64,000 nucleotides of DNA, from NCBI GenBank assembly GCA_958299035.1, contig CATQJL010000316.1, positions 14,292,347 through 14,356,346 of the forward strand, read 5' to 3'. Under the pieces are notes generated by a model that worked only from the letters and a program-made list of their open reading frames with translations, was not told the DNA's origin and made no database searches. The translations under genes were made by a program, and so were the position numbers. Source of the DNA: Cylicocyclus nassatus. Taxonomy: Eukaryota; Nematoda; Chromadorea; Rhabditida; Strongylidae. Every line of letters begins with the position of its first letter. The first letter of the stretch is position 1. Positions 22,383-31,938 of the stretch are shown here, piece after piece.

Positions 22383-24649
22383 CTAGAAGGGCATACATTT
22401 GCGAAACAGAGCAGGTCCACAGATCAGTGTGGCAGCTATTGACAATGCTACTACAGCTGCTGCTGTAAGCGAAGTGGTCCACCAGTGAGACATAACCTGA
22501 GCTATGTTGCTAAGGTCAGGAATGTTGATTAAGTCCACGTAATTGGCTTTTTCGATGTTAGCATGTTCCAAATCGTCTTTCCATATGGAGTGGTAATAAA
22601 GCGATCCGATGATGTGCAAATCATGTTTTTGTGATCCGCACTGGGTGCTACATTGTGCAGCATAGTTGGCGGTATTGGAACTGATCAGTACGGTGGTATT
22701 AGTTGCTTTTGGTCCGCAATCTATCGTGTAGTGATGATCAGTGCATTCAACTTCCGCGATTGTCCTGATTTTGGAAGTGCATGTGAAGACCAGCTTTGCT
22801 CCTTGGAGACAGTTGTAGCAGCCTTTCGCTTCGGAGGCGTGGATCTCGCATTTGGTGGGTATGATAACCGTAGCAGTTTTCCATCTGGCTTCAGTTGATA
22901 AGGAAACTTCTGCGACAGAGGTGTGCTCACAACTGTTACTGAGTTCTCGTCGGCTTCCAGAGAAAACTCTGAGTTATGCATGGGTAGCCTAGTATCCAGG
23001 GAGTCCATCCTTTCTGTGATGTTGACATTGGCACAATAGCATACAGCGGCTGTGGATCTTGAGGTGCACTTGCACGTATCCACGACACGGCATTTTGTTA
23101 AATTTTGTGCGATCTCTGATGTGATACACTTGACTGCGAACGTGTCGTCGGACGGGGATATCATGGTCTCCGGGTTGGTACGGTTGTATACTTGGACGAA
23201 TTTCCTATCCAAGATGGATATTGTGGGAGCCGTAATGAAGTCGAGGGTGAAGTTCATCTTGTCCATGCTCACTGTTTCTTGCGGTAATATGTCCATGTTT
23301 GTCACCACTTCCTTGCCCGTAACGAAGGTTAATCGAGCTCGTATTCGTGTTATTGTATTTTTCATTCCACACAGGACAGGAAAAGACTTTGTAGATGAGG
23401 TCGTCCTTCGGTTTTGAGTAAGTGCGGGAAAAAAGACAACCTGGCATTGGTAAGAGGCACCCACAACCAATTCCTCCACACGATTCTTGGCATCGTGTCA
23501 CTCCAGGAAGGTGGTATGAGCCATTTAATTCCGGAACGAACGAGTTTTGTGCGATTGTGCGACATCTTTGTTGCGTACAACTGCCGGCTTGAGCGCATCG
23601 TTTGGAAGAAACCGTTGTCAGCTCAGCGTTCCTGGTGAAGAAGTGAGTGACAGGTATGCACTCAAATCTAATGCTGTCGAGTTGTATGTGTAATGTCGCG
23701 ATCAGTTCTCCTTTGTACATTATCTTCATGCAGACTTCGCGTTTGAAGCTGCTCATTGCGAAGGTATGCTCCTCAATACTCTTACATCTCGAATCTCCAA
23801 GAAAGTCAGTGCAGATCAGATCTTTGGTGTTGAGAACATGAGTATGCTGACAGCAGCTTGTTACTGCCAGTAGTGAAAGCGAGAAGATGAGCTTGGATCG
23901 CGTCGAATGACCTCCGGAAGTTTTCCTTTGACGTGCTTGCGTTTCGATATTCGGACGCAATTCGACATTTTCGGCTTGCTCTGTTGTCGTAGAATCCATC
24001 GTTCTATGCTTCGAGTCTTTGAGCAAACGGCATTTTTGTTTGAGCATGACTGCTACACGTGCCACCAGATATGTGGAGATGGTGGTGAGTAGTGTAATGA
24101 TGTAAATAACCGTAGCTATAACTGCGATGGTTGTTTTCGGAAAACAGCGTGGGTTGCCAAGTAGAAGGGGACAGAAGGTGCAATGTATGGAATTGCACAC
24201 TGATTGCTCTGGGCACATCACTTCCTCTTCGTATAGTGTGGTGTTCATGATAGCTCGCCATTTAACGGAATATGGGTTAGTTAGCTGATGTGGCGGTAAA
24301 TATCTTTGTATGGGCTGCTGATCCGTGTGTATGCTCCGGCAATGAATGCGATTGACGCATACTTCACTCCTGCTGTTTAGGTCCGGAATCGATGATAAGT
24401 TGAGTATGACTCCATATTTGTGCAGTTCAGTACTTCTCCCTGTGCAGAATGTACCAATGTGCATGCTGTTAGGGCTAATAAAATGCTGAGTGCATTCCAT
24501 GGACGACGTTTCGGCAATACCACATTTTCGTTGTAATTGATGGGTTTCTTAGCCTTCCTTTCCAGAGGTTTGCGTTGCGGTAGAGCTTGTATGCTGCTCT
24601 GAGGTTCCTCATTGTCGTGTAAAGTGCTTGTCGTTGTGTTCGGATCCAT
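22383..24649 (-). pseudogene. env: BEL-1 envelope-like glycoprotein gene, broken into four frame segments
   Basis: Glycoprotein of the phlebovirus Gn/Gc type found in Tas-like BEL elements. In infectious relatives such proteins mediate membrane fusion. It is split over overlapping frames: 24649-24377, 24500-23205, 23479-22721, and a last piece ending at 22383. The apparent single-base frame breaks lie near 24440, 23355-23370 and 22880, the last two at short A/T runs. Visible landmarks are a signal-like hydrophobic stretch near 24520-24580, an internal transmembrane segment followed by basic residues near 24030-24120, a second signal-like stretch near 23850-23890, and many paired cysteines including a CGGIGCGC cluster near 23470. 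A C-terminal membrane span lies near 22400-22470. As assembled it cannot give one protein. The breaks may be real decay, assembly indels or, less likely, introns. Confidence 0.8.
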
Positions 24650-24924
24650 TGTGGCACGAATTTCCAGTGGAATGAGGCGATTGATAGGACGCTGTACGAT
24701 CTTCCAGTTCCGGTTTTAAGTACGGCGCTTCGTACTTCTCTATCCTTGCTTTTGACTAAGTCCTCGATCACACCCATTGGCCAGTGGTCTCTGGATGTCT
24801 TCAGATCATCATCGATAAGCACGATGTCGCCAACGCACGGGTTATTTTTCGATGACTTGTAATTGCTTCCATAAAGTACGTGACGTTCGCGCAGTTCCAA
24901 GAGATACTCTGTTTTCCATTTGTC
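24475..24924 (-). pseudogene. pol: C-terminal part of BEL-1 pol after an in-frame stop
   Basis: The segment has the DUF5641-type tail found after BEL/Pao integrases (PCVGDIVLIDDD, LLELRERH). It is in the same frame as the main gag-pol ORF but separated by a TGA at 24927-24925, at a place where relatives usually have Trp in an F-W-x-x-W motif. A further frame change near 24715, at an AAAA run, moves the last 25 or so residues of the domain into the frame that runs without a stop into the env ATG at 24649. Confidence 0.8.
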
Positions 24925-27900
24925 TCAGAACTTGTTGGTAAGTTTCTCTGCATCAGAAATGGCCTTCTTTGCGTCCAGTTGTGTTGAAATTTCTGGCGTA
25001 GGTTGGTATGGAGGGTCTTCCTGATGTTGTTCCTCTTGTCGTATGACTTCTATGCCATGTCGAATGTTCTTGTACACAAAGTCGATTGGGCGAAGTACTT
25101 CATCGATGTCAGCAGCTTCTCCGATTGTCGTTAATGGTCGTGAATTTACTGCAGCTTCAATCTCGCAGAGGACTGTGGAAAAAATTTCTTCTGAGATCTT
25201 CCGTCTTCCTATCGTTTTGAGCAAGGCCCTTTTGACAGTCCCAACCATTCTTTCCCATGCTCCTCCCATCCATGAAGAAGCTGGTGGAATGAAGTTCCAC
25301 TGAATGTTGTGTTTAGCAAGAAAGAGTGATACTGGCGAGCATGAGGGCGGATCATCGCGCCGAAGGATGGTTTCCGTTAAGCGAAAGTTGGTGCCGTTGT
25401 CGCTTATTATCCTCAGCGGAACACCTCTTCTAGCTGTGAAGCGCTTGAAAACTAAGAGGAAATTTCTTGCTGACAAGTCTTTCGCTACTTCTAGGTGTAT
25501 CATTCGCGTCACCAAGCAGGTAAATAGGGCGACATATCGTTTTCCGTCCTCATCACTTGCGTCTTTGATGGTGATTGGTCCCATGAAATCCACTCCAGTG
25601 AAGCTGAAAGGCGGCGACCGTGTAACCCTTTCGGACGGTAGTGGTCCCATGTGTGGGTATTTGTAAGGGACCGCGTTATAGCGTTGACAGATGACGCAGT
25701 TCCGGACAATCTTTTTGCAGAGAGTCTTGTCTGCTGGGATCCAGAATTTCTTGCGGAGAGCGTTGACTAGCTGGTTGACGCCGCAGTGAAACAAGTCTTT
25801 ATGTAGCTGCGCCGCAATTCTAGCGTTCAGTAGTCCTTTGCGAGGAAGGTAAATTGGATTGATAGTGTCGTAGTTCAAATCCGAGTTTTGCAAGCGGCCA
25901 AATTTCCTAGTAATCCCATGCAGGTCTTCCTTGATGGTCTTGTTTTTGCAGCTGTTTATGAAGGATTGCAGATCGGACTGCTGTTGCTCCTCTCGAAGTA
26001 GGTGGCGTTCTGCGATTATCAACTCTTGGGCATTCGGAATGCCGCTGAACGTTTCGCAGTGCTCGTCAAGTTGATAGAGTTTGCCTTTGCTGATTTTGCG
26101 TACAAATCGTAAGGAATAAGCAACAATCCTTTTGAGCTTGTCATAGCCACTGACTGCTTCAGTAGGCCAGATTCTTGGTTGCCTTGTCAGGGTGAGAGGT
26201 GTTACCATAGTGGCCATTATTGCTAGAGAGTCTTCTTCTTCTGCTTGACTTGGCTGTTCTATTTGACGAACAGGCCAATGTTGCTCCTGCTCATTGAGCC
26301 ATCGAGGTCCTTTGAACCATACATGATTGCTAGCTTCTGCGTGTGAAATCCCGCGAGTTGCATGATCAGCAACATTCTCTTCTGTGGGGACATGGTAAAT
26401 TTGGACATGCCGGTATTGTTCAAGGCGTTCTCTAGTCAGCTGTATCTTCTGTGTCAAGTTGGCAACAAGAAAAGAAAGTCGTTTTTTGGAATGGATCCAG
26501 GCGAGCGCTATGGTAGAGTCGCTGAACAAATTGATTTTGTCAAATTTCAGTCCGCTCTTGGTTACAATGTATTCCAGCAAATTCATTCCGATAAATATGG
26601 CTAGCAGTTCGAGCTTTGGTATCGTTTGAGTTGTTCCAATGGGGGCCACTTTTGACTTTGCGCAATATAGTCTTGTATAGCGCTCTCCAGCTTGTGTGTC
26701 CGTTGTGATGTAAGCAACACAAGCATAGACTCTTTTTGAGCTATCGACGAACATTGAAAGCGTACGGGATGTGCATCCTTCTTGCTGTGTTACTCGTCGA
26801 GGTAGTTGGATGGAGAAGTGGACCATGTTTTTCTTGATTGCATCCCAGGTATCGCTGTCTTCCTTTGACAATGGATCGTCCCAAGCCAGTTTCTTCTTGT
26901 GTAAGTCTTGAAGAAACGTTTTTGCCGTGGTAAGCAAAGGTGTCAGCAGTCCTAAGGGATCGAAGCAGAGTCCATTGATTTGGCTGAGGACATATCGTTT
27001 GGTCGTTTTTGTAAACGATTTTGTAGTGCATATCAGACCTATTTGGTCGTCGTTGCTGTACCAGTGCAAACCCAAAACTTTTATGTCATTTGAAGTAGCA
27101 CGATCATGCGCTGGGATCTTGTAATTGACTTGTGCACTGTTGGAGAGGTAGTCTCGAAGGTTCATTCCGACTTTGTTGAACACTTCCTTAGATTCATGAT
27201 ACTTCTTGAGGAGTTCTTCATTGTTCTTTCCTTCAAGTATAACGTTGTCGACATACAGCATATCCGATATCTCTCGAAATGTGTTGTTGGTGAATGACTC
27301 AAGATGTTTGAGCAGCGCTTGATTCAGTATTGCCGGTCCAGCATTGATTCCGAACGGTACTCGGCAGAATCTGTAGTATCTGATATTACTACCAATGGGA
27401 GGCTTAGATGTGTCCTTTATCCACAAGAATCTTGTCGCGTCTCTGTGTTCAATAGGTAACTGAATCTGCAGGAACGCTTTCTGGATATCCGCAACCATTG
27501 TGTAATCGTAAGTTCGGAACTTCAGTAGGATGTCGAAGATGCAGGAAGTCAGCGAGTACCCTTGATGTATGACATCATTCAAGCTTAGTTCTCCTTTGGC
27601 ATGTGAGGACGCGTCGAAGACGACGCGGAGTTGCGTGGATTTCCCCGGCGTCCAAACATGACGGTGAGGCAAATAAAATGTGGTTACGCCAGCTGTACTC
27701 TGCTCGTGAACTTCTTCGATGATTCCTTGATGCCGGTAATCTTGTAGTGCTTCGTTGTACAGGTTCATTTTTTCCGAGTCGTTTTGAAGTATCCGAATTA
27801 GGGCTTGAAGGCGTTTGACTGCCACGTTAAAGTTGCTCTTCAACTGAGTGACGTTGTCCAGAAATGGGAATCCAGCTGTGATTCTGCCATTTACAGTTAA

Positions 27901-30096
27901 AATTGTGCTTCTGTAGTTGTTCATAAACTGCAGAACTGCTTCTTCGTCACTGTCCTTGTCCACTTTGATACCGAGGGATTCCAGTTCATACAAGTTCTTA
28001 ATGTCCTGCTTGTATTCCTCCTTTGCAGTGTTGACTATAGGAGTCGCAACGAGTATTGTATTCGTATTTGTCGGAGCTTTGCCCTGGATTGAACTCTTTC
28101 CTGAGATTGCATAACCGAATACTGTCGGTGTGAGTATCAAGCCTGATGGCAGAGTCACGCAACGACGATCTCTGAGTATAAAGTCGTCGATTAGATCTTG
28201 GCCTACGAGAATGTCGGGAGTGATGACCTTGTCTTCAAGTGTGGGCTGTGCTACTTCGATCTGTTCCTTTCGAATAAAACTTCTATCGTCGGCGCTCAGC
28301 TTCGCTGTACTTATAGCTGAAGTTAAAGGAGTCTTCGTGTGTATTGAAATGTCCTTTATTGCCCGTCCGTCTATGACATTTCTGAGCGTAATTGATACTT
28401 CGTCAGAGTTAAATGTCTCAGCTTTTCCTCCAAAGCCGCTTACGGTAAAGCTGGCTGTCTTAATCAGTGGAAGCTTAAGATTCAAGCTTTTTTCGGTAGT
28501 GATGAAGCTTTTTTGAGCGCCTCTGTCGAAGAAAATGGTAACAGATTCGTAATCCATCGTATCGAAGTTGAAGGCCAGAGCTGTAGCTGTCATGAGCACA
28601 TATTGTAATCCATCTGACTCATTTTTAACCTCCAAGTTGGGTGAAATGACTTCGGCATTTTGTGCTGTCTTCGTTCTCCCACCAGATGGTCGCTTAATGT
28701 TGCTAAACCTTGACTGTGTCATCGATGAGGTTGGATTCATGGTTAATCGATCAACATTACACAGAGCTGAGTGGTAATCCTTGCTGCATTTAGGACAAGG
28801 TCCCAATTTCGTACATTCGCTTGAGCGATGGCTTTGGTCGAAACACTTCCAGCACACTTTTCGCTTAGATGCTTCGCTTCGTCGTACCTCTGGAGTCCTT
28901 AGAGTCGGACATTGTGAGACAGTGTGAGTCGGACTTCCACATAGGCAACGAGCTTGTGTTCCATGTCTTCCATGTGTTCTACTCGATTGCTCAAATCGCT
29001 GAGGTCGAATCTGCATATCCTTAATGGGATTTGAACGGTTGCTTTGGCTGAAGGTCACCCGCTCATGGAATGTGTCCGTTGTTAGGGCGATTGTTTCCTT
29101 TAGAGCCACCGCGTTTTCCAAGATCTCTAGTATTTTCTCAGTGGAGAACGACTTGTCTTCATCTTGTTCCTTACTAAACACCTTTTCGCTCAGTGATGTC
29201 GGAAATTTCGAGAGTATCAAGCGTCTCCACATTCGTCCGTTGTCCAGAGTAACTCCTGCACACTCGATGTGAGTGAGTTTTTCCGTTATGTCGGTTAACA
29301 TTCTTCGGCAGCTACTCGCGTCTTCTCTTGCTTGCGGAAGTTTTTCGAGCTCTGTGATGAGAATATCGGCTATACATCCAGATTTGTTGTATCTTTTGTC
29401 GAGAAGTTTCACAGCTTTGTCGTAATTTTTCCCTATCACAGGGATATTGCCAAACATGGAAGCAGCTGATCCTTTCAGTGCTTGCCTCAGAAATAGGAAC
29501 TTATCCGTGTTGCTGAGCTGTGAGTTGCTATGGATGAGCGAGTCGAAAATTGTCCAAAATGTTGGATAGTCTTTGTAGTTTCCATTAAACGCTGGAACTT
29601 CAAGCACTGGTAATCGGACTTTGTTCTCATTGTGTTGTCTCGTTGATAGACAACTATCCGTGTCGGTGTCCTGCACTGATGTTCGCATCGAGGACGATGC
29701 TATTGCATGAATTAGGCTCGACTGTTTTTCCAATTCCCTCATCCGGTATTTTAGCCTATTTGACCAGTTAATAGCTTCCATCTGCACTGTGTTTGCTTCA
29801 GTAGAAAGAAATACATCAAGATCAGTCATAAGCCTTTCTCTTTCTGATTGGTCTTTTCTTGATCCGAGAAAGTTCATAGCATTCTGGATCTGTGCTTCCA
29901 GGTATTCCAAAAAGCCTTTGAGAGAAATTTCTGCCTCCTCAATTTCTGCCATTTTATCCACAATGAAGGCGTTGCATTCCGTTGCCGTTGTTGGGAAGTT
30001 GAAGGCTTGATCTATTTCCCTGATTTTGCTCTGGAGGCTGCCAACTGAAGAGCAAGCCACTGTGATGCGTGTTTTGAATCCAGCTAGCTCAGCCAT
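24925..30096 (-). CDS. gag-pol: BEL-1 gag-pol polyprotein
   Basis: One open frame of about 1723 residues from the ATG at 30096. I chose this start because BEL-2 begins with a similar peptide at its own ATG and because the upstream in-frame sequence to 30210 contains a leader hairpin. Residue positions below count from 30210. Gag: DUF1759-like region (about 205-275), then knuckles CLCGSPTHTVSQC, CWKCFDQSHRSSEC and CPKCSKDYHSALC (418-485). Aspartic protease with D-R-G-A at about 561, where D-S/T-G is expected. RT with YVDN at about 987, not YVDD. RNase H with FVDSS and FSDS (1155-1270). Integrase with an HHCC zinc finger (1475-1510) and a DDE set in GVDFMGP, SDNGTNF and GGAWERM (1543-1652). The frame ends at a TGA before the usual C-terminal domain. 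It provides particle, replication and integration functions; the arginine at the protease active site probably inactivates this copy. Confidence 0.93.
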   Translation of the reverse strand: MAELAGFKTRITVACSSVGSLQSKIREIDQAFNFPTTATECNAFIVDKMAEIEEAEISLKGFLEYLEAQIQNAMNFLGSRKDQSERERLMTDLDVFLSTEANTVQMEAINWSNRLKYRMRELEKQSSLIHAIASSSMRTSVQDTDTDSCLSTRQHNENKVRLPVLEVPAFNGNYKDYPTFWTIFDSLIHSNSQLSNTDKFLFLRQALKGSAASMFGNIPVIGKNYDKAVKLLDKRYNKSGCIADILITELEKLPQAREDASSCRRMLTDITEKLTHIECAGVTLDNGRMWRRLILSKFPTSLSEKVFSKEQDEDKSFSTEKILEILENAVALKETIALTTDTFHERVTFSQSNRSNPIKDMQIRPQRFEQSSRTHGRHGTQARCLCGSPTHTVSQCPTLRTPEVRRSEASKRKVCWKCFDQSHRSSECTKLGPCPKCSKDYHSALCNVDRLTMNPTSSMTQSRFSNIKRPSGGRTKTAQNAEVISPNLEVKNESDGLQYVLMTATALAFNFDTMDYESVTIFFDRGAQKSFITTEKSLNLKLPLIKTASFTVSGFGGKAETFNSDEVSITLRNVIDGRAIKDISIHTKTPLTSAISTAKLSADDRSFIRKEQIEVAQPTLEDKVITPDILVGQDLIDDFILRDRRCVTLPSGLILTPTVFGYAISGKSSIQGKAPTNTNTILVATPIVNTAKEEYKQDIKNLYELESLGIKVDKDSDEEAVLQFMNNYRSTILTVNGRITAGFPFLDNVTQLKSNFNVAVKRLQALIRILQNDSEKMNLYNEALQDYRHQGIIEEVHEQSTAGVTTFYLPHRHVWTPGKSTQLRVVFDASSHAKGELSLNDVIHQGYSLTSCIFDILLKFRTYDYTMVADIQKAFLQIQLPIEHRDATRFLWIKDTSKPPIGSNIRYYRFCRVPFGINAGPAILNQALLKHLESFTNNTFREISDMLYVDNVILEGKNNEELLKKYHESKEVFNKVGMNLRDYLSNSAQVNYKIPAHDRATSNDIKVLGLHWYSNDDQIGLICTTKSFTKTTKRYVLSQINGLCFDPLGLLTPLLTTAKTFLQDLHKKKLAWDDPLSKEDSDTWDAIKKNMVHFSIQLPRRVTQQEGCTSRTLSMFVDSSKRVYACVAYITTDTQAGERYTRLYCAKSKVAPIGTTQTIPKLELLAIFIGMNLLEYIVTKSGLKFDKINLFSDSTIALAWIHSKKRLSFLVANLTQKIQLTRERLEQYRHVQIYHVPTEENVADHATRGISHAEASNHVWFKGPRWLNEQEQHWPVRQIEQPSQAEEEDSLAIMATMVTPLTLTRQPRIWPTEAVSGYDKLKRIVAYSLRFVRKISKGKLYQLDEHCETFSGIPNAQELIIAERHLLREEQQQSDLQSFINSCKNKTIKEDLHGITRKFGRLQNSDLNYDTINPIYLPRKGLLNARIAAQLHKDLFHCGVNQLVNALRKKFWIPADKTLCKKIVRNCVICQRYNAVPYKYPHMGPLPSERVTRSPPFSFTGVDFMGPITIKDASDEDGKRYVALFTCLVTRMIHLEVAKDLSARNFLLVFKRFTARRGVPLRIISDNGTNFRLTETILRRDDPPSCSPVSLFLAKHNIQWNFIPPASSWMGGAWERMVGTVKRALLKTIGRRKISEEIFSTVLCEIEAAVNSRPLTTIGEAADIDEVLRPIDFVYKNIRHGIEVIRQEEQHQEDPPYQPTPEISTQLDAKKAISDAEKLTNKF

Positions 30097-30224
30097 TGTT
30101 TGTCTGGTGCGCATGGACTTGATGCGTACAGAAGGCTGATAGGAGTTTGTTTTTGCTAAGCTATAGATTGACCTGATAGCTAGCAGCAAGCTCTTGCTTT
30201 GATTGATCAACCGTCAAGGAGCTT

Positions 30225-31018
30225 AAGAGGGTCGTCTGCTAACTGTGGATTGACCGAGCAGCTAGTTAGACCTCTTTACTAAGCTGTGGATTGGACCTAA
30301 CAGCTTAGTAAGGTGACTCTTGTACGTGAAAGTGGATGAATCAGCAATCACAGAGTCTTTTTTGGCTATAGGAAGCCAAAAAAAATTCGAGGAGTTCTTT
30401 TACTAACTGTGGATGAACCAGTCAGCTAGTTAGAACCCTCTGCTAAGCTATGGATAGGACCTGATAGCTTAGCGAGTTGACTCTTTATGTGGAAGTGGAT
30501 GGACCAGCAATCACAGAGTCTTTTTTGGCTGTTGAAAGCCAAAAAAAGTTCGAGGAGTTCTTTTACTAACTGTGGATGAACCAGTCAGCTAGTTAGAACA
30601 CCTCTCTAAGCTATGGATAGGACCTGATAGCTTAGTGAGTTGACTCTTGTATGTGAAAGTGGATGGACCAGCAATCACAGAGTCTTTTTTGGCTGTTGGA
30701 AGCCAAAAAAAAGTTCGAGGAGTTCTTTTACTAACTGTGGATGAACCAGTCAGCTAGTTAGAAAACCTCTGCTAAGCTATGGGATAGCTTAGCAAGACTC
30801 GTATTAGTAAAAGTGGATAAACCAACAATTACTAGAGTCGAATATTGGCTAATTAGTAGCCTAGAGTGCGAGGAGTCTGTTGCTAACTGTGGATGAACCA
30901 GTCAGTTAGCTAGAAACCTCTACTAAGCTGTGGATAGGACCTGACAGCTTAGTAAGACTCTTGGTCGCGAAAGTGGATGAACCAGCAATCACGAGAGTCG
31001 AATAATCGGCTGTTAGTA
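30225..31018 (-). repeat. BEL-1 5' leader: about five tandem hairpin-bearing units
   Basis: Units of roughly 150-180 bp repeat about five times between the primer site and gag. On the coding strand each unit holds three small stem-loops whose inner part is alike: CTAACT..TGGTTCATCCA..AGTTAG, TAAGCTAT..GGTCCTATCC..ATAGCTTA, and GTGA..TGGTCCATCCA..TCAC. Three units also have a TTTTTTGGCT/AGCCAAAAAA stem. A further degenerate TAAGCTA stem lies at 30158-30182. No ORF is conserved. BEL-2 has about three equivalent units at 56285-56755. Confidence 0.88.
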
Positions 31019-31032
31019 GCCTGCCACGCGGG
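31019..31032 (-). promoter_or_regulatory. Second tRNA-Gly complement in the BEL-1 leader (anticodon arm)
   Basis: The plus strand reads GCCTGCCACGCGGG, identical to the anticodon arm of animal tRNA-Gly(GCC); the element RNA is therefore complementary to it over 14 nt. It lies 45 nt downstream of the primer site. The same 14-mer occurs in BEL-2 at 56264-56277. Confidence 0.75.
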
Positions 31033-31077
31033 ACTTTTATCGAATTTCGGTGAGCAGCACCGAAGAGACGATCCGTT

Positions 31078-31090
31078 GGCCGATGCACCA
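31078..31090 (-). promoter_or_regulatory. BEL-1 primer binding site, tRNA-Gly
   Basis: On the coding strand TGGTGCATCGGCC follows the 5' LTR after a 3-nt spacer (AAT). It is the exact complement of GGCCGATGCACCA, the 3' end of invertebrate tRNA-Gly(GCC) including CCA. It marks the point of minus-strand DNA priming. Confidence 0.9.
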
Positions 31091-31093
31091 ATT

Positions 31094-31433
31094 TGGTAAG
31101 ACCAATTGGGTGGCACAACTATTTATTGGTGAATAGACGAACAGCGACTAGGCGATAACGGCGATAGTGACGACTCCAGAGCTTGGTATCCAGGCTCTTT
31201 TATACAGCCAAATTGGGCGTGTATAGCCTGGATGCCAACTTCTGGCAAGGAATGCTATCAATGCAGAAGAGTTTCGCCTACTTGAAAGTAGGCGCCGCCG
31301 AGTGCATTATCAAGGGCCATGAGGGTGACCCGGCGGCTAAACAGGTGCATGGACAATCTACAACTTGTCCATGACAGAATGGATACATTTACATAAACGA
31401 AGAGAGTCGTTAATAATATTATAATTAACGACA
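31094..31433 (-). promoter_or_regulatory. BEL-1 5' LTR (promoter)
   Basis: It is identical to the 3' LTR. On the coding strand TATAAAA lies at 31204-31198 and AATAAA at 31127-31122. It drives transcription leftward on this map through gag-pol and env. Confidence 0.93.
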
Positions 31434-31938
31434 CTTTTGCTCACTATCTCTACATACCTACAGGCAGTTAGGAATAAAAAGGTTTTTTTGGGTTATGGGA
31501 GACCTAATGATTCCATTGAGTCTGATCTAATTTCTGAACCATTACTGGTGTAAAGGCTTCAGCTTCTCCGTATCTTCACAAAAAGCTAACTGGACTGTTA
31601 AGAGTGTATATTAATCAAATGGTGCATTGCATAAGCTTTTCAACGATTATCCCAAATCAGCTTTCAGCATTTAAACGTTTTTTCAAAATTGTGAAATTGA
31701 CTCCTATACAAATTTCTTTCACATTCATTGTTTTTGGTTCATTGCCTAGCCTTTTTGAAGTGCTCTCTTGTGATTTCTGACGAGATGTGGCAAGACCAGG
31801 GCCCGGCAGGAGTCCGTTTCTAGGATTTTTGGAAACGAGGTACAAGACTCCCGAAAATTTTGTGAAATTTCCTTTGGCCCTTGCTATACAAAGCAGTTAG
31901 CAACCACAACTAAGCGTTCCTGCACTATATATAAGCTA
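31434..31938. other. Spacer with a CAGGGCC hAT MITE fragment
   Basis: From 31797 the sequence CAGGGCCCGGCAGGAGTC matches the left end of the hAT MITE family at 17040 and 61911, and similarity fades by about 31885. No matching right end or 8-bp duplication was found, so this is a truncated copy. Nothing else is recognised. Confidence 0.6.

Larger units (their letters stand above)
20785..31433 (-). mobile_element. BEL-1: young BEL/Pao LTR retrotransposon with envelope and an extra ORF
   Basis: The element lies on the minus strand, with its 5' LTR at 31094-31433 and 3' LTR at 20785-21124, both 340 bp and identical by eye. The order is 5' LTR, tRNA-Gly primer site, hairpin-repeat leader, gag-pol, env, extra ORF, 3' LTR. 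Domain order protease, RT, RNase H, integrase, then the C-terminal DUF5641-type segment, places it in BEL/Pao. The phlebovirus-like glycoprotein resembles Tas of Ascaris and some Cer elements. The insertion lies in a T-run, so the 4-5 bp target duplication (TTTTT against CTTTT) is ambiguous. Identical LTRs indicate recent insertion, yet pol and env carry lesions. Confidence 0.93.
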
